DNA of 64,000 nt from Chelydra serpentina (GCA_037349315.1 JBAIAC010000006.1:15783501-15847500), one strand, 5' to 3'; numbered from the stretch's first letter, positions 10,421-22,827 are shown. Numbers and translations: made by a program. The notes: generated from the letters alone by a model not told the origin.

Positions 10421-11125
10421 TTCGAATAAGGAGGAAATCAAGACGACGTTCGCAGTGGGGTAAAGGCATTATTAAAAAGAGAAAAGTCAACAATTTGAAG
10501 AAAGATGAAGATGATGCAAAATTTGCTGATGATGAAAATCATGGTGAGGGCAGGAAGCTGCTGGAGAATGGGGAGCTAGAAATCAGCACAGACTGCATTG
10601 AGGAGAATGGAGAGGAAATGGGAGATCTGTCTATGACAAATGATGAGTCCTCTTGTGATATCATGGATATAGATGCAGAGCAGAGACTTAACAATGGGAC
10701 AGTAGGAAAAGAAAACAGTTTTGCATCAACAGAAGAAGAGAGTTCAAATGAATCCCTGTTAGTAAATGACAGTCTTACTGTGAATGCTGAAAAGGAATCC
10801 AGGAAGGAGTCTCCATCTAAATGGGACTGTGTGAACGGTGAGGCATCTGCACACAGCTTAGAGGGGATACCTGTTCCAGAATGTCAGAATGGTAAAGCAG
10901 AACCAGTTGATGTTTCAGCTTGTGACAATGATGATGTGTCTCGTAATGAGCAAAAAGCTGTGTCTGAAGATCATCCAATGGAAAAAACAGAAGACTCTGA
11001 TGAAAATCAGGGAGCTGATTTGGTGAAACAGTCTAATACTGAAGTACCACAATACAGCAATAATGAAAAGACGCCACTGAGCAGCACAGACATTGAGACT
11101 AAAGATATTGAACCAGATAAAGAAG
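10421..11125 (+). CDS. ATAD2B: ATAD2B internal coding exon (acidic linker after bromodomain)
   Basis: ATAD2B is a nuclear AAA+ ATPase with a bromodomain that reads acetylated histones. This 705-nt exon encodes about 235 residues of the low-complexity linker between the bromodomain and the C-terminal helical region. It opens with a basic stretch (RIRRKSRRRSQWGKGIIKKR), which matches the 'IRKKS..GTIKKRRK' region of the paralogue ATAD2 and looks like a nuclear localisation signal. The rest is rich in Glu, Asp, Ser and Asn, with no globular fold visible. The acceptor is AATTCAG|TT and the donor GAAG|GTATGG. The exon starts with two bases of a split codon and ends with one, which joins cleanly to the exon at 24229. 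The open frame extends 58 nt upstream of the acceptor to a chance start, and I do not take that as coding. ATAD2B is preferred over ATAD2 because of the C-terminal sequence in later exons and the KLHL29 neighbour. Confidence 0.9.
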
Positions 11126-11702
11126 GTATGGTTTACGTTTTCAGTATGTCCACTACTGAGATTAATGCTTAAGTAAATATAGATGGGTATACTTTTTGTT
11201 GCAATAGCAGGTGAGTAGTGTGTTTTGTGAACTGCAACCTGAACATTTTGAACATCTGATATTCTTATAACACAATTTCACCCTGAGTAAATGCCATTGT
11301 TGGTGACATTTCCTTAGATAAATAAGTCTCCCTTAGTACTGACAGTGTTCTATATGCTTCTGTGTGGTTTCTGTGGGGAAACTGCAAATATACAGGTAAC
11401 ATTTTGTGATACTGAAAATAACGTTTTTTAAAGATTCCTCCCACTGTTAGTATGGGACTTAGTATGTTGTGGGTTCATAGTGCTTTCTGATCCAGGCATT
11501 TACAGTGTCACTGTTTGGGTTTTAATTCAGTAAAATATAGAACATACATAATCTTGCAGGATTTCCTTATTGCAGGATTTGAAGGATTTTGATGAAATCT
11601 GGTTGAGTAGTATTTTGTTACAAATTTGTTAAAAATAGCTTTTTGCCTGAGGTGTATATATGTTGCTTTGCAAGTGCTGGGAGCAGTTAACAATCAATAG
11701 AT

Positions 11703-12330
11703 AGACAGGTTTCAGTGTAGTAGCCGTGTTAGTCTGTGTCAGCAAAAAGAAAACAAGAAAAATACCTGTGGCACCTTAGAGACTAACAAATTTATTTCGG
11801 CATAAGCTTTCGTGGGTTAAGAACCCATTTCATCGGATGCATGGAATGGAACATACAGTAAGCAGATATTTATACATTCAGAGAAACATGAAAAGGTGGG
11901 AGTGTCTCTATCAACGTTAAGAAGCTAATTAATTGAAAGGACCTGTTATCAGTAGAAACTTTTGAAGTGATAACCAACATGGCCCATTACAGACAATTGA
12001 CACACAGGTGTTAAGGGTTTTTAAGGAGGGGAAAGAAATTCAATTAATGTAATGACCGAGCCATCCACAGTCAATATTCAAGCCTAAGGTAATGGTATCT
12101 AGTTTGCATATTAATTCCAATTCAGCAGTTTCTCGTTGGAGCCTGTTTTTGAAGTTTTCCTGTTGCAAAATTGCCACTTTTAAATCTGTCATTGAGTGAT
12201 TAGAGAGGTTGAAGTGTAGATAGACAGACATTGCAGAGAAAGGACAACAGACAAAGAGGTGAGAAGGATAATGGTGAATAAAAGCAGAGAAACAACATTC
12301 CTTGGGGCCCACGGGTTCCTGGGCAGGGGG
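11703..12330 (-). mobile_element. Penelope-like element 3' end (GIY-YIG C-terminus plus tail)
   Basis: Minus-strand frame 12040-12312 reads HFNLSNHSMTDLKVAIL, then RETAELELICKLDTI and GLNIDCGWLGHYIN. This is the C-terminal part of the GIY-YIG endonuclease domain of Penelope-like retroelements (pattern HSxxDxxVxIL...E....KF/L.T...GLN.D.G). About 200 nt further on the minus strand is the tail shared with 5755-6175 and 48640-48735, including a hammerhead-like motif at 11800-11840. 5'-truncated. Confidence 0.8.
11800..11840 (-). ncRNA. Hammerhead-like motif, copy 2
   Basis: Minus strand: stem I GCAU/AUGC, core CCGAUGA (U4 changed to C), stem II with six pairs (UGGGUU/AACCCA), intact GAAA, then GCUU before AUGC. 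It lies downstream of a Penelope-like coding end. The U4C change probably impairs cleavage. Confidence 0.6.
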
Positions 12331-12589
12331 AGAAGTAAAAGCTGTTTATTCGCTTGCTTGCTTTTTTGTTAGCTGTTCATACATTGTTCTTTTACGTATT
12401 TATCTTTAAAAGGTTAGTATTAGGTTTTGCAAAAGAAATGAGTTTTAACAAAGGTTTTTAAATGATAGGTGTCATTATTCCTTGGTGTATAAGGTTAGGA
12501 AGTGTTTTCCAAGGATAAGGAGTAGCATGGAATGAGGTACAGTAATAAGTGATAGGAGGAGATGAAGAGTATGTGTAGATTAGAGCAAG

Positions 12590-12870
12590 GCAATGTACGT
12601 GAGAAGATGAACAGGAAAAAGTACTGATTTGTCAGGAGGAGTGGATTTTTGCAGGGCCTTGTAGATTAGGAACACAGTCTTCAAGTTGATGTGGAAGGCA
12701 AGTGGTAGCCAGTGAAAGGACTCAAACTGGGGCAATGTGGTCTGAGTAACAGGGGAGGAAAATACTTTTAGAAGTTTTAATGATGTATAGACTGAAGAAA
12801 ACCAAAGTTTCAATCGGTATTGTAAGAAGAGAAGTGAATTGAATAGTTGAGGCAAGAGATAATCTATGGC
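12590..12870 (-). mobile_element. L2-like LINE fragment
   Basis: Minus-strand frame 12580-12855 reads TTLPQFESFHWLPLAFHI and LKTVFLIYKALQK, like the LHWLPV..RI.FK...L.YKAL block at the C-terminus of L2-type RT proteins. It is short. Confidence 0.6.
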
Positions 12871-13137
12871 AGGACAGAATCAGCAGTAGCAATTAAGAAA
12901 GTAGAGTAAATCTTGGGCGATGTTGTAGAGAGAGAACCACTAGGATTTGGCAAATGCTTGGATGTGGAAGAAGGCGAGAAGTCAAATATGACAGAGATTT
13001 CAAGCTTTGGTGTCAAAAGATACTAACATTTTATGCACAGTGTTGGGAGAAGGGCGGGCCTGGGAGGAAAGATGTGAAATTTGGTTTAATCAAGTGGAGA
13101 GATTTGGAGAATTTGCCTTGCATCGGCACTTTTCTTA

Positions 13138-13417
13138 GGCTTTGGCTACACTGGCACTTTACAGCGCTGCAACTTTCTCGCTCAGGGGTGTGAAAAAACA
13201 CCCCCCTGAGCGCAGCAAGTTACAGTGCTGTAAAGAGCCAGTGTACTCAGTGCCCCAGTAATTTATTCCCCTCGTGGAGGTGGAGTGCCTGCAGCGCTGG
13301 GAGAGCTCTATCCCAGCGCTGGCGCGCGACCACACTTGCACTTCAAAGCGCTGCCGTGGTAGCGCTGCTGCAGCGGTGCCGCGGCAGCGCTTTGAAGTTT
13401 CAAGTGTAGCCAAAGCC
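13138..13417. mobile_element. PIF/Harbinger-like palindromic MITE (280 bp)
   Basis: Ends GGCTTTGGCTACACT and AGTGTAGCCAAAGCC are perfect inverted repeats. TTA flanks both sides (13135-13137, 13418-13420), matching the TWA duplication of Harbinger elements. Internal arms (agcgctgcaac / gcgctttgaag) make it partly self-complementary. Confidence 0.8.
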
Positions 13418-15464
13418 TTAGAAGTTATAACAATTTGACGTTGCTATTTAGAGGAGATATAACAGACCCACTTTTGCAATGACTTGAAAAATTATTTTTG
13501 GGAATTAAGGGCTCAGTTTTAAAGTTGAGCTATTTCATGGGTGTCTTTGAACTGTACAGTTTTTATAAACATACATTAACTTTTAGGAAACTATATATCC
13601 TAGTGAAAGTGAAGTCAAATACTATGTGTTGGTTGAACCTTCATGTTTATATATTAACAAATGAACCCGTGCATTGAGATTTTTACAAAATGCACAAAAC
13701 TTCAGCATACGTTTGATATCATAAATGACATGATTCAATATACTCTAAAACAAAGTATAATTTCTTTTTAAAACTTAAAACTTTTTTCTCAAGTTTTTAC
13801 TTTAAATTTTTTTCCCCATATGTAGATAGAAGATAAAAACAACAACTCTGTTGGAGTTTAGACAAGTAGATGGATATATTATTTAAAGTAACTTGATTTT
13901 TGTGAAAAATCTATCTGGGAGCGTGACACCATTAAACCAACGATTTCAGTGGCTTAAACTTGCTGTAGGTTTGTGAGAATTCCACATTTATTTATACTTC
14001 TCCCTACATTTTTAAAATTTCACCCATGCAAAAATTTGATCTGAGATTTTTGGTAGCATTGCCCTGTTCAGCCTGCACGTGCGTCCATCACATCTCCGTG
14101 CCCTGTACCGAGGCAATGTAGCGCAGCCTTAAGTTCTTTCTCAACCACATTTGACCAGAGATAATTTAGTGTGTGCCTGTTTTTCTCTTTAGAGTTAAAA
14201 TGTAGTATATAGTGTTAGTTCTTTAGTTAGTTTATAGGATTCTTAGTACTTCATAGTTGTTGGAACTGTTATTCCCTTTTTCTTGGGGGATTTTTCTCCC
14301 ACCCTTACTGAGGTGTCGGGTTTTTTTTCTTATATCTGGGATGCCAGACTTGCCAGTTTTTGAAAAGTGAATTCCCGTCTGCGATGAGCGTTTTCAGCAT
14401 ATTGCTTGGGAGACTCGCATATCCCCAGCAAGTGGATAGTTTGCACTTGTTTTAAGGGAAGATCCCACAAAAACAGGGAGATTAAGTATAGAGTGTTAGT
14501 GATGGAGAAAGCCTTAAGACTGACTGCGGACTTGGGGACAGGAAACCCCCTGAACAGGGGCCCTCTGCTTCCGTTAATGTCCTGTCTACAACGAGATCAT
14601 GATCACGAGTTTCCAAAGTGAAGGCAGCATTGAGATCCTGGTCTCTGACAGTATCCATCAGCGAGGTACCTTTAATGGCTTCATTGAGTGGGAAGCTCTT
14701 GGTACCAAAGAGTAAGGAGTGGGGGGGAGGGGGGGCAAGGTAAGGGAAGGAGAACGGAAAGTTCTTTCTCAAAGAAGATTCAGGATCCAGAGACCTCAGG
14801 GCCCTGTGAGGAGTGCTGTTGAGGCTCCAAGTACTTTGGGTACCATGAAGCACTCTTAAGATTTCATCTAAGTCTCATACCTTGCCGATAAAGGGTACGG
14901 TATCAGTCTATTACTGTGGCTGCCATCAGAGCCTATGCTAGTAAGAGAGCAGCCTCACTGGAATCTGCAGTACCCTCAGACCCATGATCAACACCTCGAA
15001 CAGTGACATCGAGAACAACTTTAGTGCTCGTACCATGTTCTGTTGTGCTCCACAGGAGTTCCAATACTTTCATGAGCACGAGTCTTGCCTCCTTGTGACT
15101 TCTGGACATCTTTCGGTACCGAGAGCTGCTCAGTCACCAGCTGTGCATGTTGTATTGAGATGCACTACTTCCCAGTTTCTACCATTCAGAAAGAACTGTT
15201 GTAACTTCCTTTATGATTTGTAGAAGAGCATTCATACTCCGACTCGGAGCTTTCTGTTCAAGGCTTTCCAGTTTATTTGCTGGAGGGGAGGGATGGAAGG
15301 TACTGGAAAATGAGGTCTTCTATGCTCCTTATGAGACTGAATCAGGGACCCTGAAAACTGCAGATAGTACACTGCCCATGGGTCCCAATAAGGCCAAAGA
15401 GGAGGCTCAAAAGGCATGGGAGGAGGTAGCCATTGCTGATTATCACAAGTATTAATAGGTATTA

Positions 15465-15688
15465 TCATTTTTACAGTGCAAATATTTGTAATTAAAAATA
15501 ATATAAAATGAGCACTGTACACTTTGTATTCTGTGTTGTAATTGAAATCAATATATTTAAAAACGTGGAAAAGTATCCACAAATATTTAATAAATTTCAA
15601 TTGGTATTCTATTGTTTAGAACGTGATTAATCGCGATTAATTGTTTTGAGTTAATCACGTGAGTTAACTGCAATTAATCGACAGCCCT
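15465..15688. mobile_element. hAT fragment inside DIRS copy A
   Basis: AT-rich block with the motif 'attaatcgcgattaatt' and ending 'cgacagccct', a hAT-type terminus. Only one end is clear and I found no target duplication, so boundaries are approximate. Confidence 0.5.
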
Positions 15689-15779
15689 ATCCATAATTAA
15701 AGAGGAGGATCAGCTTTTGGTGAAGATGTCTTTGCAGGCTTCACTTGATGCAGCCAGCATTGCAGCCAGGTTTGTTCCT

Positions 15780-15797
15780 CCTCCCCCCCCCCCCTCC
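15780..15797. repeat. Poly(C) tract
   Basis: C-rich run broken by single T's inside DIRS copy A. Confidence 0.7.
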
Positions 15798-16255
15798 CAT
15801 ACACACAATAGTAATTAGATGAGCTTCCTGGCTTCAGTTGTCTGGTTTCCAGCAGGAGATATAATTGTCCATTGAAGAGTTACCATTTAATGGCCACAAG
15901 CTCTTCAAGGACTTCACAGATGACTGACTTCATACCCTGAAGGACTCTAGGGCTACACTTAGATCCTTGGGGATATACATGCAAGTAAAAGGAAATTCAC
16001 AAGGTCTCAGTCTGCACAAAGATCCCATCTAGCTCAATTTTTACTTTCTGTAGACTATCTGAACCACCGGCGATATGGGGTTGAGATTTTCTAAAACTAA
16101 CACAACAACTACCTTGACTGCTTCATCTCGGCCGTCAGTATCTTCCAAACTCCAGTTTTTATAGTTTGGCTGAGAGTCTGAACCACTCGATAAGAGTTTT
16201 TTGGCTGCAGCAGTCCATCCCTTTTCCGCATTTTGGACATGGCCTGTCCCTCCCT

Positions 16256-16281
16256 CTCTCCCGCTCTCTCTCTCTCTCTTA
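16256..16281. repeat. (CT)n microsatellite
   Basis: CT dinucleotide run inside DIRS copy A, just before its reverse transcriptase relic. Confidence 0.8.
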
Positions 16282-18356
16282 CCAGCATGTGTGGGAGACT
16301 ATAACATCAAACAAATGAGTGTTGGAGGCCATTACTTCTGGTTATACAATCCAGTTTATCTCCATCCTACCCTCCCATCCCTCTTCAGGGACCCGTATCA
16401 CAATCAGTTGCAGAGAGAGTATCACATTGATCCTAAGTCTAGGGGCCACAGAACCAGTTCCACTTCAACACGAAGGAAAAGTATTTTCTGATGCCCAAGA
16501 GAAATATACTCTGTTGGCAGCCAATATTAAATCTCAGACAACTGAAGAAGAATGTCAGATATCTGAAATTCAGAATAGTCTCTCTAGCAGCTATAATTCC
16601 CTCCCTGAAGGCAGAGGAGTGGTTTGCAACTCTCAGCCTCAAAGATGCCTTCTTCCATGTAGCAATTCATCCCTTTCATGAAAGATTTCTTCATTTCATA
16701 GTTGTTCATGATCACTACCAATACCAGATCCTACCCTTTGGCCTTTCTTCTAACCCAAGGGTTTTCTCAAAAATTATGATGGTTTTAGCTGCCCACCTCC
16801 ATTGTCTAGGAATAACAGTTTTTCCCTACCTCAACCACTGGCTTCTCAAAGGATGGTCTTATCGGGAGGTGCCCTTTGGCAGTTAAAACAGCAACTTTAC
16901 TTTTCCACAGTTTAGGCTTACAAATAAATGTGGAGAAATCGACCTTCACCCCTACACAGTGAATACCTTTTATAGGAGCATTTTTGGATTTGATGACGGC
17001 TTCTCCTCCCTCCCAACAGGTTCCTCGCTCTAAAGAACCTTGTCCCTTTGTGTTTTTATAACACAGAACACTAGATTACATCTTTTGATGTTTCCAGGTG
17101 TGGTTTAGGACATTTTACATACCCAACAGACACAGTCTGAATAAACAGGTGTCTATACCAAGCTGGGTGTGACAGTCACTCACCTGGTAGAAGGATCCTT
17201 CCAGGGTTTGTGCAGGAACCCCATTAATCCAGAATCCCCTTACCGTCATAACATTGGACCCTTCTCTCTTGGGATGAGGAGCACATTTGGGTTATCACTC
17301 AGGCCAAGGCAAATGCTCACAACAAGAACAGTGCTTGCACATCAATCTGCTGGAATTGAGGGCAGTCAGAAATGCATATCCACCAACGCCATTGCTTTTA
17401 AAGGTTGTCAACAAGATTAAGCAGGACCAACCCAGGGTCATTTTGAATGCACCAACTTCGCCAGGACAAGTTTTGGTTTCCTTACCTTATCAGACTGACC
17501 TCTCACCCTCTGTGGCAACTCCTACTCAATTCTCGACTGTCTCAGTGTGGATCGAACACTTCACCCAAATCTGAATGTTCTGCAATTCCAAGCATGTCGT
17601 CTCAATGGTTCTTAGAACTAAAAGCGTCTTGTTCACCGGGAGTATAATTTGGGCTAATATCAGGAAAATCTGCAAGATAATCTTACCTCCAGAAATGGAG
17701 CAGATACCATCTTTGGTGTAACTGCCATCATCTTTCGCATGTCCAGTCATCATTTTCTTGGATTACCTGTTGTAACTGAAGACATTGGTCTCTGTATGTG
17801 AGTTTCATCAAGGTTCAATTAGTATCAATTACAGCTTTCTATTTGCCAGTAGGTTTCTCAATTTTTGCACATCCAGCCACAATGAGGTTCATTAAAGGTC
17901 TTATGCATCTTTTTCTGATGATTAGAGATCTTACTCTGCTTTGGGATCTCAACCTTGTCCTTAACTGTCTCATTAAACAAACTTTTGAGCCACTAGCTGT
18001 GCGCTGTCTGTTACATTTGTCGATGAAGGTGGCCTTTTTGATGGGCAATGCTTCTGCATTAAAGTTTGGGGAGAGTGGGGCTGTAATGGCAGGCCCTCCA
18101 TTTACTGTGTTCTCCAGGGAGAAGGTATCATTACAACCCCATCCAAAATTTTTACCTAAGGTTTCTTGTGAGTTTCACATTAACCAAACTATTCACTTTT
18201 CAGTTTTATTTACTAAGCCTCATAACATGATACAGCAAGCCATGTTCCTTCCATACACTAGATGTTAAGAGAGCAGTAACCTTTTACTTGAACAGAACCA
18301 AACCATTCAGAAAGTCCCCTAGACTTTTTCCCCTTCTATTGCAAATAGGTCTAAGG

Positions 18357-20115
18357 AATCATAGAATCTCAGGGTTGGAAGGGACCTCAGGTCGTCATCT
18401 AGTCCAACCCCCTGCTCAAAGCAGGACCAACCCCAACTAAATCATCCCAGCCAGGGCTTTGTCAAGCCTGAACTTAAAAACCTCTAAGGAAGGAGATTCC
18501 ACCACCTCCCTAGGTAACCCATTCCAGTTCTTCACCACCCTACTAGTGAAAAAGTTTCCTAATATCTAGCCTAAACCTCCCCCTCTGTAACTTGAGACCA
18601 TTACTCCTTGTTCTGTCTTCTTCTACCACTGAGAACAGTCTAGATCCATCCTTTTTGGAACCCCTTTTCAAGTAGTTGAAAGCAGCAATCAAATCCCCCC
18701 CTCATTCTTCTCTTCTGCAGGCTAAACAGTCCCAGTTCCCTCAGCCTCTTCTCATAAGTCATGGGCTCCAGCCCCCTAATCATTTTTGTTGCCCTCTGCT
18801 GGACTCTTTCCAATTTATCCACATCCTCCTTGTAGTGTGGGACCCAAAACTGGACACAGTACTCCAAATGAGGCCTCACCAGTGCCGAATAGAGGGGAAT
18901 GATCACGTCCCTCGATCTGCTGGCAATGCCCCTACTTATACAACCCAAAATGCTGTTAGCCTTCTTGGCAAGAAGGGCACACTGTTGACTCATATTCAGC
19001 TTTTCATCCACTGTAACCCCTAGGTCCTTTTCTGGAGAACTGCTGCCCAGCCATTCGATCCCTAGTCTGTAGCAGTGCGTGGGATTCTTCCATCCTAAGT
19101 GCAGGACTCTGCACTTGTCCTTGTTGAACCTCATCATATTTCTTTTGGCCCAATCCTCTAATTTGTCTAGGTCCTTCTGTATCTTATCCCTACCCTCCCG
19201 TGTATCAACCACTCCTCCCAGTTTAGTGTCATCTGCAAACTTGCTAAGAGTGCAGTCCACACCATCCTCCAGATCGTTAATGAAGATATTGAACAAAACC
19301 GGCCCCAGCACTGACCCTTGGGGCACTCCACTTGATACCAGCTGCCAACTAGACATGGAGCCATTGATCACTACCCGTTGATCCCGACCATCTAGCCAGT
19401 TTTCTATCCACCTTACAGTCCATTCATCCAGCCCATACTTCTTTAACTTGCTGGCAAGAATACTGTGGGAGACTGTATCAAAAGCTTTGCTAAAGTCAAG
19501 AAATAACACATCCACTGCTTTCCCCTTATCCACAGAGCCAGTTATGTCATCATAGAAGGTATTTAGATTAGTCAGGCATGACTTGCCCTTGGTGAATCCA
19601 TGCTGACTGTTCCTGATCACTTTCCTCTCCTTTAAGTGGTTCAGACTTGATTCCTTGAGGACCTGTTCCATGATTTTTCCAGGGACTGAGTTGAGACTGA
19701 CTGACCTGTAGTTCCCTGGATCTTCCTTCTTCCCCTTTTTTAAAGATGGGCACTACATTAGCTTTTTTCCAGTCATCCGGGACCTCCCCCGATTGCCATG
19801 ATTTTTCAAAGATAATGGCCAATGGTTCTGCAATCTCATCGGCCAACTCCTTTAGCACCCTCGGATGCAGTGCCTCCGGCCCCATGGACCTGTGCTCGTC
19901 CAGCTTTTCTAAATAGTCCCGAACTACTTCTTTCTCCACAGAGGGCTGGTCACCTCCTCCCCATACCGTGCTGCGGAGTGCAGCCGCCTGGGAGCTGACC
20001 TTGTCTGTGAAGACAGAGGCAAAAAAAAGCATTGAGTACACTAGCTTTCGCCACATCCTCTGTCACTAGGTTCCCTCCCTCATTCAGCAAGGGGCCCACA
20101 CTTTCCTTGACTTTC
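18357..20115 (-). mobile_element. CR1 LINE, 5'-truncated, largely intact RT
   Basis: The minus-strand 3' terminus is at 18357 (plus-strand 'aatcatagaatctcagggtt'). RT coding runs from about 20056 to 18640. Upstream frame: [12 protein letters not shown] at 19568-20056. Downstream frame: [45 protein letters not shown] and [11 protein letters not shown] at 18640-19671. One small frameshift near 19735, at a homopolymer, separates the two parts; otherwise over 500 codons are open. It is inserted in the recombinase part of DIRS copy A, so it is younger than that element. Confidence 0.9.
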
Positions 20116-20925
20116 TTCATGCAGAGAGACTATAAATGGATCTCTGAATATATTATTACCTGTTGTGACTTGGCTGATGCTCAATCTCTTGTACGACTCA
20201 CTGCACATTCTACTAGATCAGTCTCCATCTGTAGCCCTATTCAGGGATGTTTGCAGAAATCTGCAGAGCTGCAACAGGGGCTTCACTACAGACTTTTTCC
20301 GACCATTGTGCTTTGGTTCATGCTACTAGATCAGATGCTGCAGTAGGCAATGCAGACCCCTCTTCAGTGCTGGACTCTGTTCTGAACTTCCCACTTCCTT
20401 AAGGGGTTGCTGTGGTGGAGCCACCTGAAATGGAGTACTCACAGGTTTACTACTCGGAGAAGGAGAGGTTACTCATCCAGTGCTGTAACTGGAGTTCCTT
20501 GAGATGTCTGTCCGTGTGGGTGCTCTACTACCTACCCTCCTTCCCCTGCGCTTCAGAGTTTGCCTGTGGGACTTCGTGGTAGAGAAGGAACTGAGGGTGG
20601 TTTGCCCATGCAGCCATATATAGCCTCAGTATGGGACACAAGCAGGGCTTACATTCTTAGAGAGTATTTCCCAGAGCCCCCCTTACTCCTCCTCAACATG
20701 CTATAAAAACTCCCGGGTCGTTGAAAATATTTACCGAAGCTCTGCTCTGGACAGCTCCTGCTGAATTTAAGCCCTGAACAGGATGTATAGGGCACATGTG
20801 CAAGGTGAATGCGCACTGCTACCAAATAGCTTTGATCAAAGGCTCAGGGTGCATGCGCACCTAAAGTTGAGCACCCACAGGGAGCTCTAGTTACTGCACA
20901 AGGTGAGTAACCTCTCCTTCTCTAA
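20116..20925 (+). mobile_element. DIRS copy A, recombinase end and terminal inverted region
   Basis: Plus-strand frame 20032-20346 includes LADAQSLVRLTAHSTRSVSI. The HSTR tetrad is the His-x-x-Arg of a tyrosine recombinase, so this continues the domain cut at 18356. It is followed by a region with inverted arms at 20457-20495 and 20882-20922. Confidence 0.75.
20457..20925. repeat. Inverted-repeat-bounded segment (about 470 bp)
   Basis: 'gagaaggagaggttactcat' at 20457 is the reverse complement of the end at 20901-20922 ('aggtgagtaacctctccttc'), and homology continues inward (gtaactggag / ctctagttac; tgtgggtgctc / gagcacccaca). It is either the DIRS terminal region or a MITE derived from it. 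Confidence 0.7.
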
Positions 20926-21859
20926 TGACCCAGAAGGAACGGAGCACAGCTGTCAGTTTCACTTCCGTGTTCCTGTTACCCCACTGAGGAAGTACTATGT
21001 GCAGAAGCATGGGTGTAGTTCTCCACTAGATGGTGAAAGAGAGACAAATGAAGGGGGAGAAAGGAAGCTAGTATAGTGGTAGAGTAAGTTTGGGACCAAA
21101 TTGTCCCTTGTTCCCTAGCCCATTAGAAGCTTGAGAGTACTGGGGAGGTAGTATACATGGCCCAGTAAGGAGAAGAGAATGTTTTATGTCAATCCCCAAT
21201 GGTCCCCCGTCAGTCCTGATGAGTTTCAGGTGGAGCAGTGTCCAGCCTTCCTCAGGGGTGATTATTGTAGGGCTTTGAGATGCTGTCACGAAAACACAAA
21301 TCACAGTCGTTAAATGAAACCAGTAAGAGGTTTGAATCGTGGTGTAGGATAGTCCAGTGAACTAGTATGCTCAAGAGACAGTTTGCTATTCCTGCCTCTG
21401 CTTGTGTGTGCCTCCTCCTTATCACTCCTCATGGGTTGGCATTGACTAAGAGTACCTTGAAGAAAACATGCCTTGCTCTAATGTGGGGCAGAGTGTATCC
21501 CCATAACACAGATACTTGCTGTAATAGAATAATATAAACACCAATTATTAAGAACAAATAAATGCTGCCATAAAAACATGTCTTTAAATTACTTTTCAAT
21601 TCTGGCACTAGTTGGCAATCTGAAATAGTAGAAGGAAGTTTATTCTACAGTTAGGGCATATTATGAAATCTTGCTCTCTCTATCAGAATGCTGTGATAAG
21701 AGAGAGGTAATTACCATTTGGAATATAAGGGAACACTAGGGATGTATTAGGTGAAAGCCGGTCAATCTGGAATTCTTACTTAAAATGTTAGTTAAAAAAA
21801 CTTTAAGATATAGACATTTACTGGGATCACTGTGAAGTTTTAAAGCTCAGGGAGATGTG

Positions 21860-22330
21860 ATTAGAGCTGTGCTAATATCCAATTTTTCATTTCAGTGGCC
21901 TGACCAAAAAAGTCTGGGAGGAAGAAAAATTATTTTGGTTTGAAGTGAAGCAAAAAACAGTTTAAAAAAAAAAAAATTCACCTAACTCTAAAACGGGGAA
22001 AAAACACCCTAATTTTGTGTCAAATGAAACTTTTATTTCCAAGTATTTTTAATCTTAAAAAATACAATTGAAGCAAAATAAGAAACAAAACATTTTTTTT
22101 AATCAAAAAGTTGCAACATTTAGTTTTGAAAATGTTTCAACTTGTTTGGATTATTTTTTCTACTGAAACAATTTGGTGAATTTAACATGATATTGTGAAA
22201 TCTTTTAGTTTACCTAAATCACAATGTTGAAATATCTGGTGACAGTAAGAGTGAAAATGTACATGAGTCAATAACACTTTCCATAGTGTGCGTTCTTCAA
22301 AAGCCTGATTTAAAACATTTTTTAATCAAA
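21860..22330. repeat. AT-rich unclassified repeat
   Basis: Rich in 'aaacattttt', 'caaaatg' and 'ttgaaac' motifs and similar in style to 40765-41130. Family not recognised. Confidence 0.35.
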
Positions 22331-22827
22331 TTAAACAAAATGAGTATATAACTCATTGCAAACTATTTTTTCAGCTACTTTTGATAGACTCCTCTGAGAA
22401 CTTAAACAAAAATTTGAAAAATACTGAGCTTCTGCAAAAAAGAAGCATTAAGTCTTGTTGGAAGGTCCATGGAATAATCCCAGATATCAGACTGAAAATA
22501 TCTCACAAACGAAGGTTGCTACCACTGACTAGCACAACTTTAGGGCCCAGTGCTGAACATCCATAATTCCTATTGAGGTCTAATGAAAGTTACTGGTGTT
22601 CTGCACTTCTCAGGATTAGTCCTTCATAGGCAAGTGGTAATTGAGTACATTATAGCCCTTAAGTCTGTGTCTTATCTAAATTTCTAACTCCAGAAAAATA
22701 CTCAACTAAACATTGTGCCCTCTGAGCCATTAAGAAGCAATGCTGACTTGGCTCTCAAGGCAGTCCTTTTGTCTAGCTCTTTGCCTCGAAGAATGGGTCT
22801 ATTGCAAAGGATCTCGAAGGTGTGAAG

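Larger units (their letters stand above)
14050..18356 (+). mobile_element. DIRS retroelement copy A, main part
   Basis: Plus-strand relics occur in DIRS order. A region with recurring GGTACC-type motifs (14640-15230) suggests the first ORF. Reverse transcriptase follows at about 16560-16870 (EEWFATLSLKDAFFHVAIHP; YQILPFGLSSNPRVFSKIMM), then RNase H at about 17330-17410 (EQCLHINLLELRAVRNAY), and the start of the tyrosine recombinase at about 17790-18270 (SITAFYLPVGFSIFAHPA; RFIKGLMHLF; HPKFLPKVSCEFHINQ). Frameshifts and stops throughout make it inactive. A CR1 at 18357-20115 interrupts the recombinase, which resumes at 20116. Confidence 0.8.

Noticed and set aside
11126..11172. Frame continuing past the ATAD2B exon
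   Set aside because: Follows a good GTATGG donor; read-through is chance, and the split codon joins the exon at 24229.
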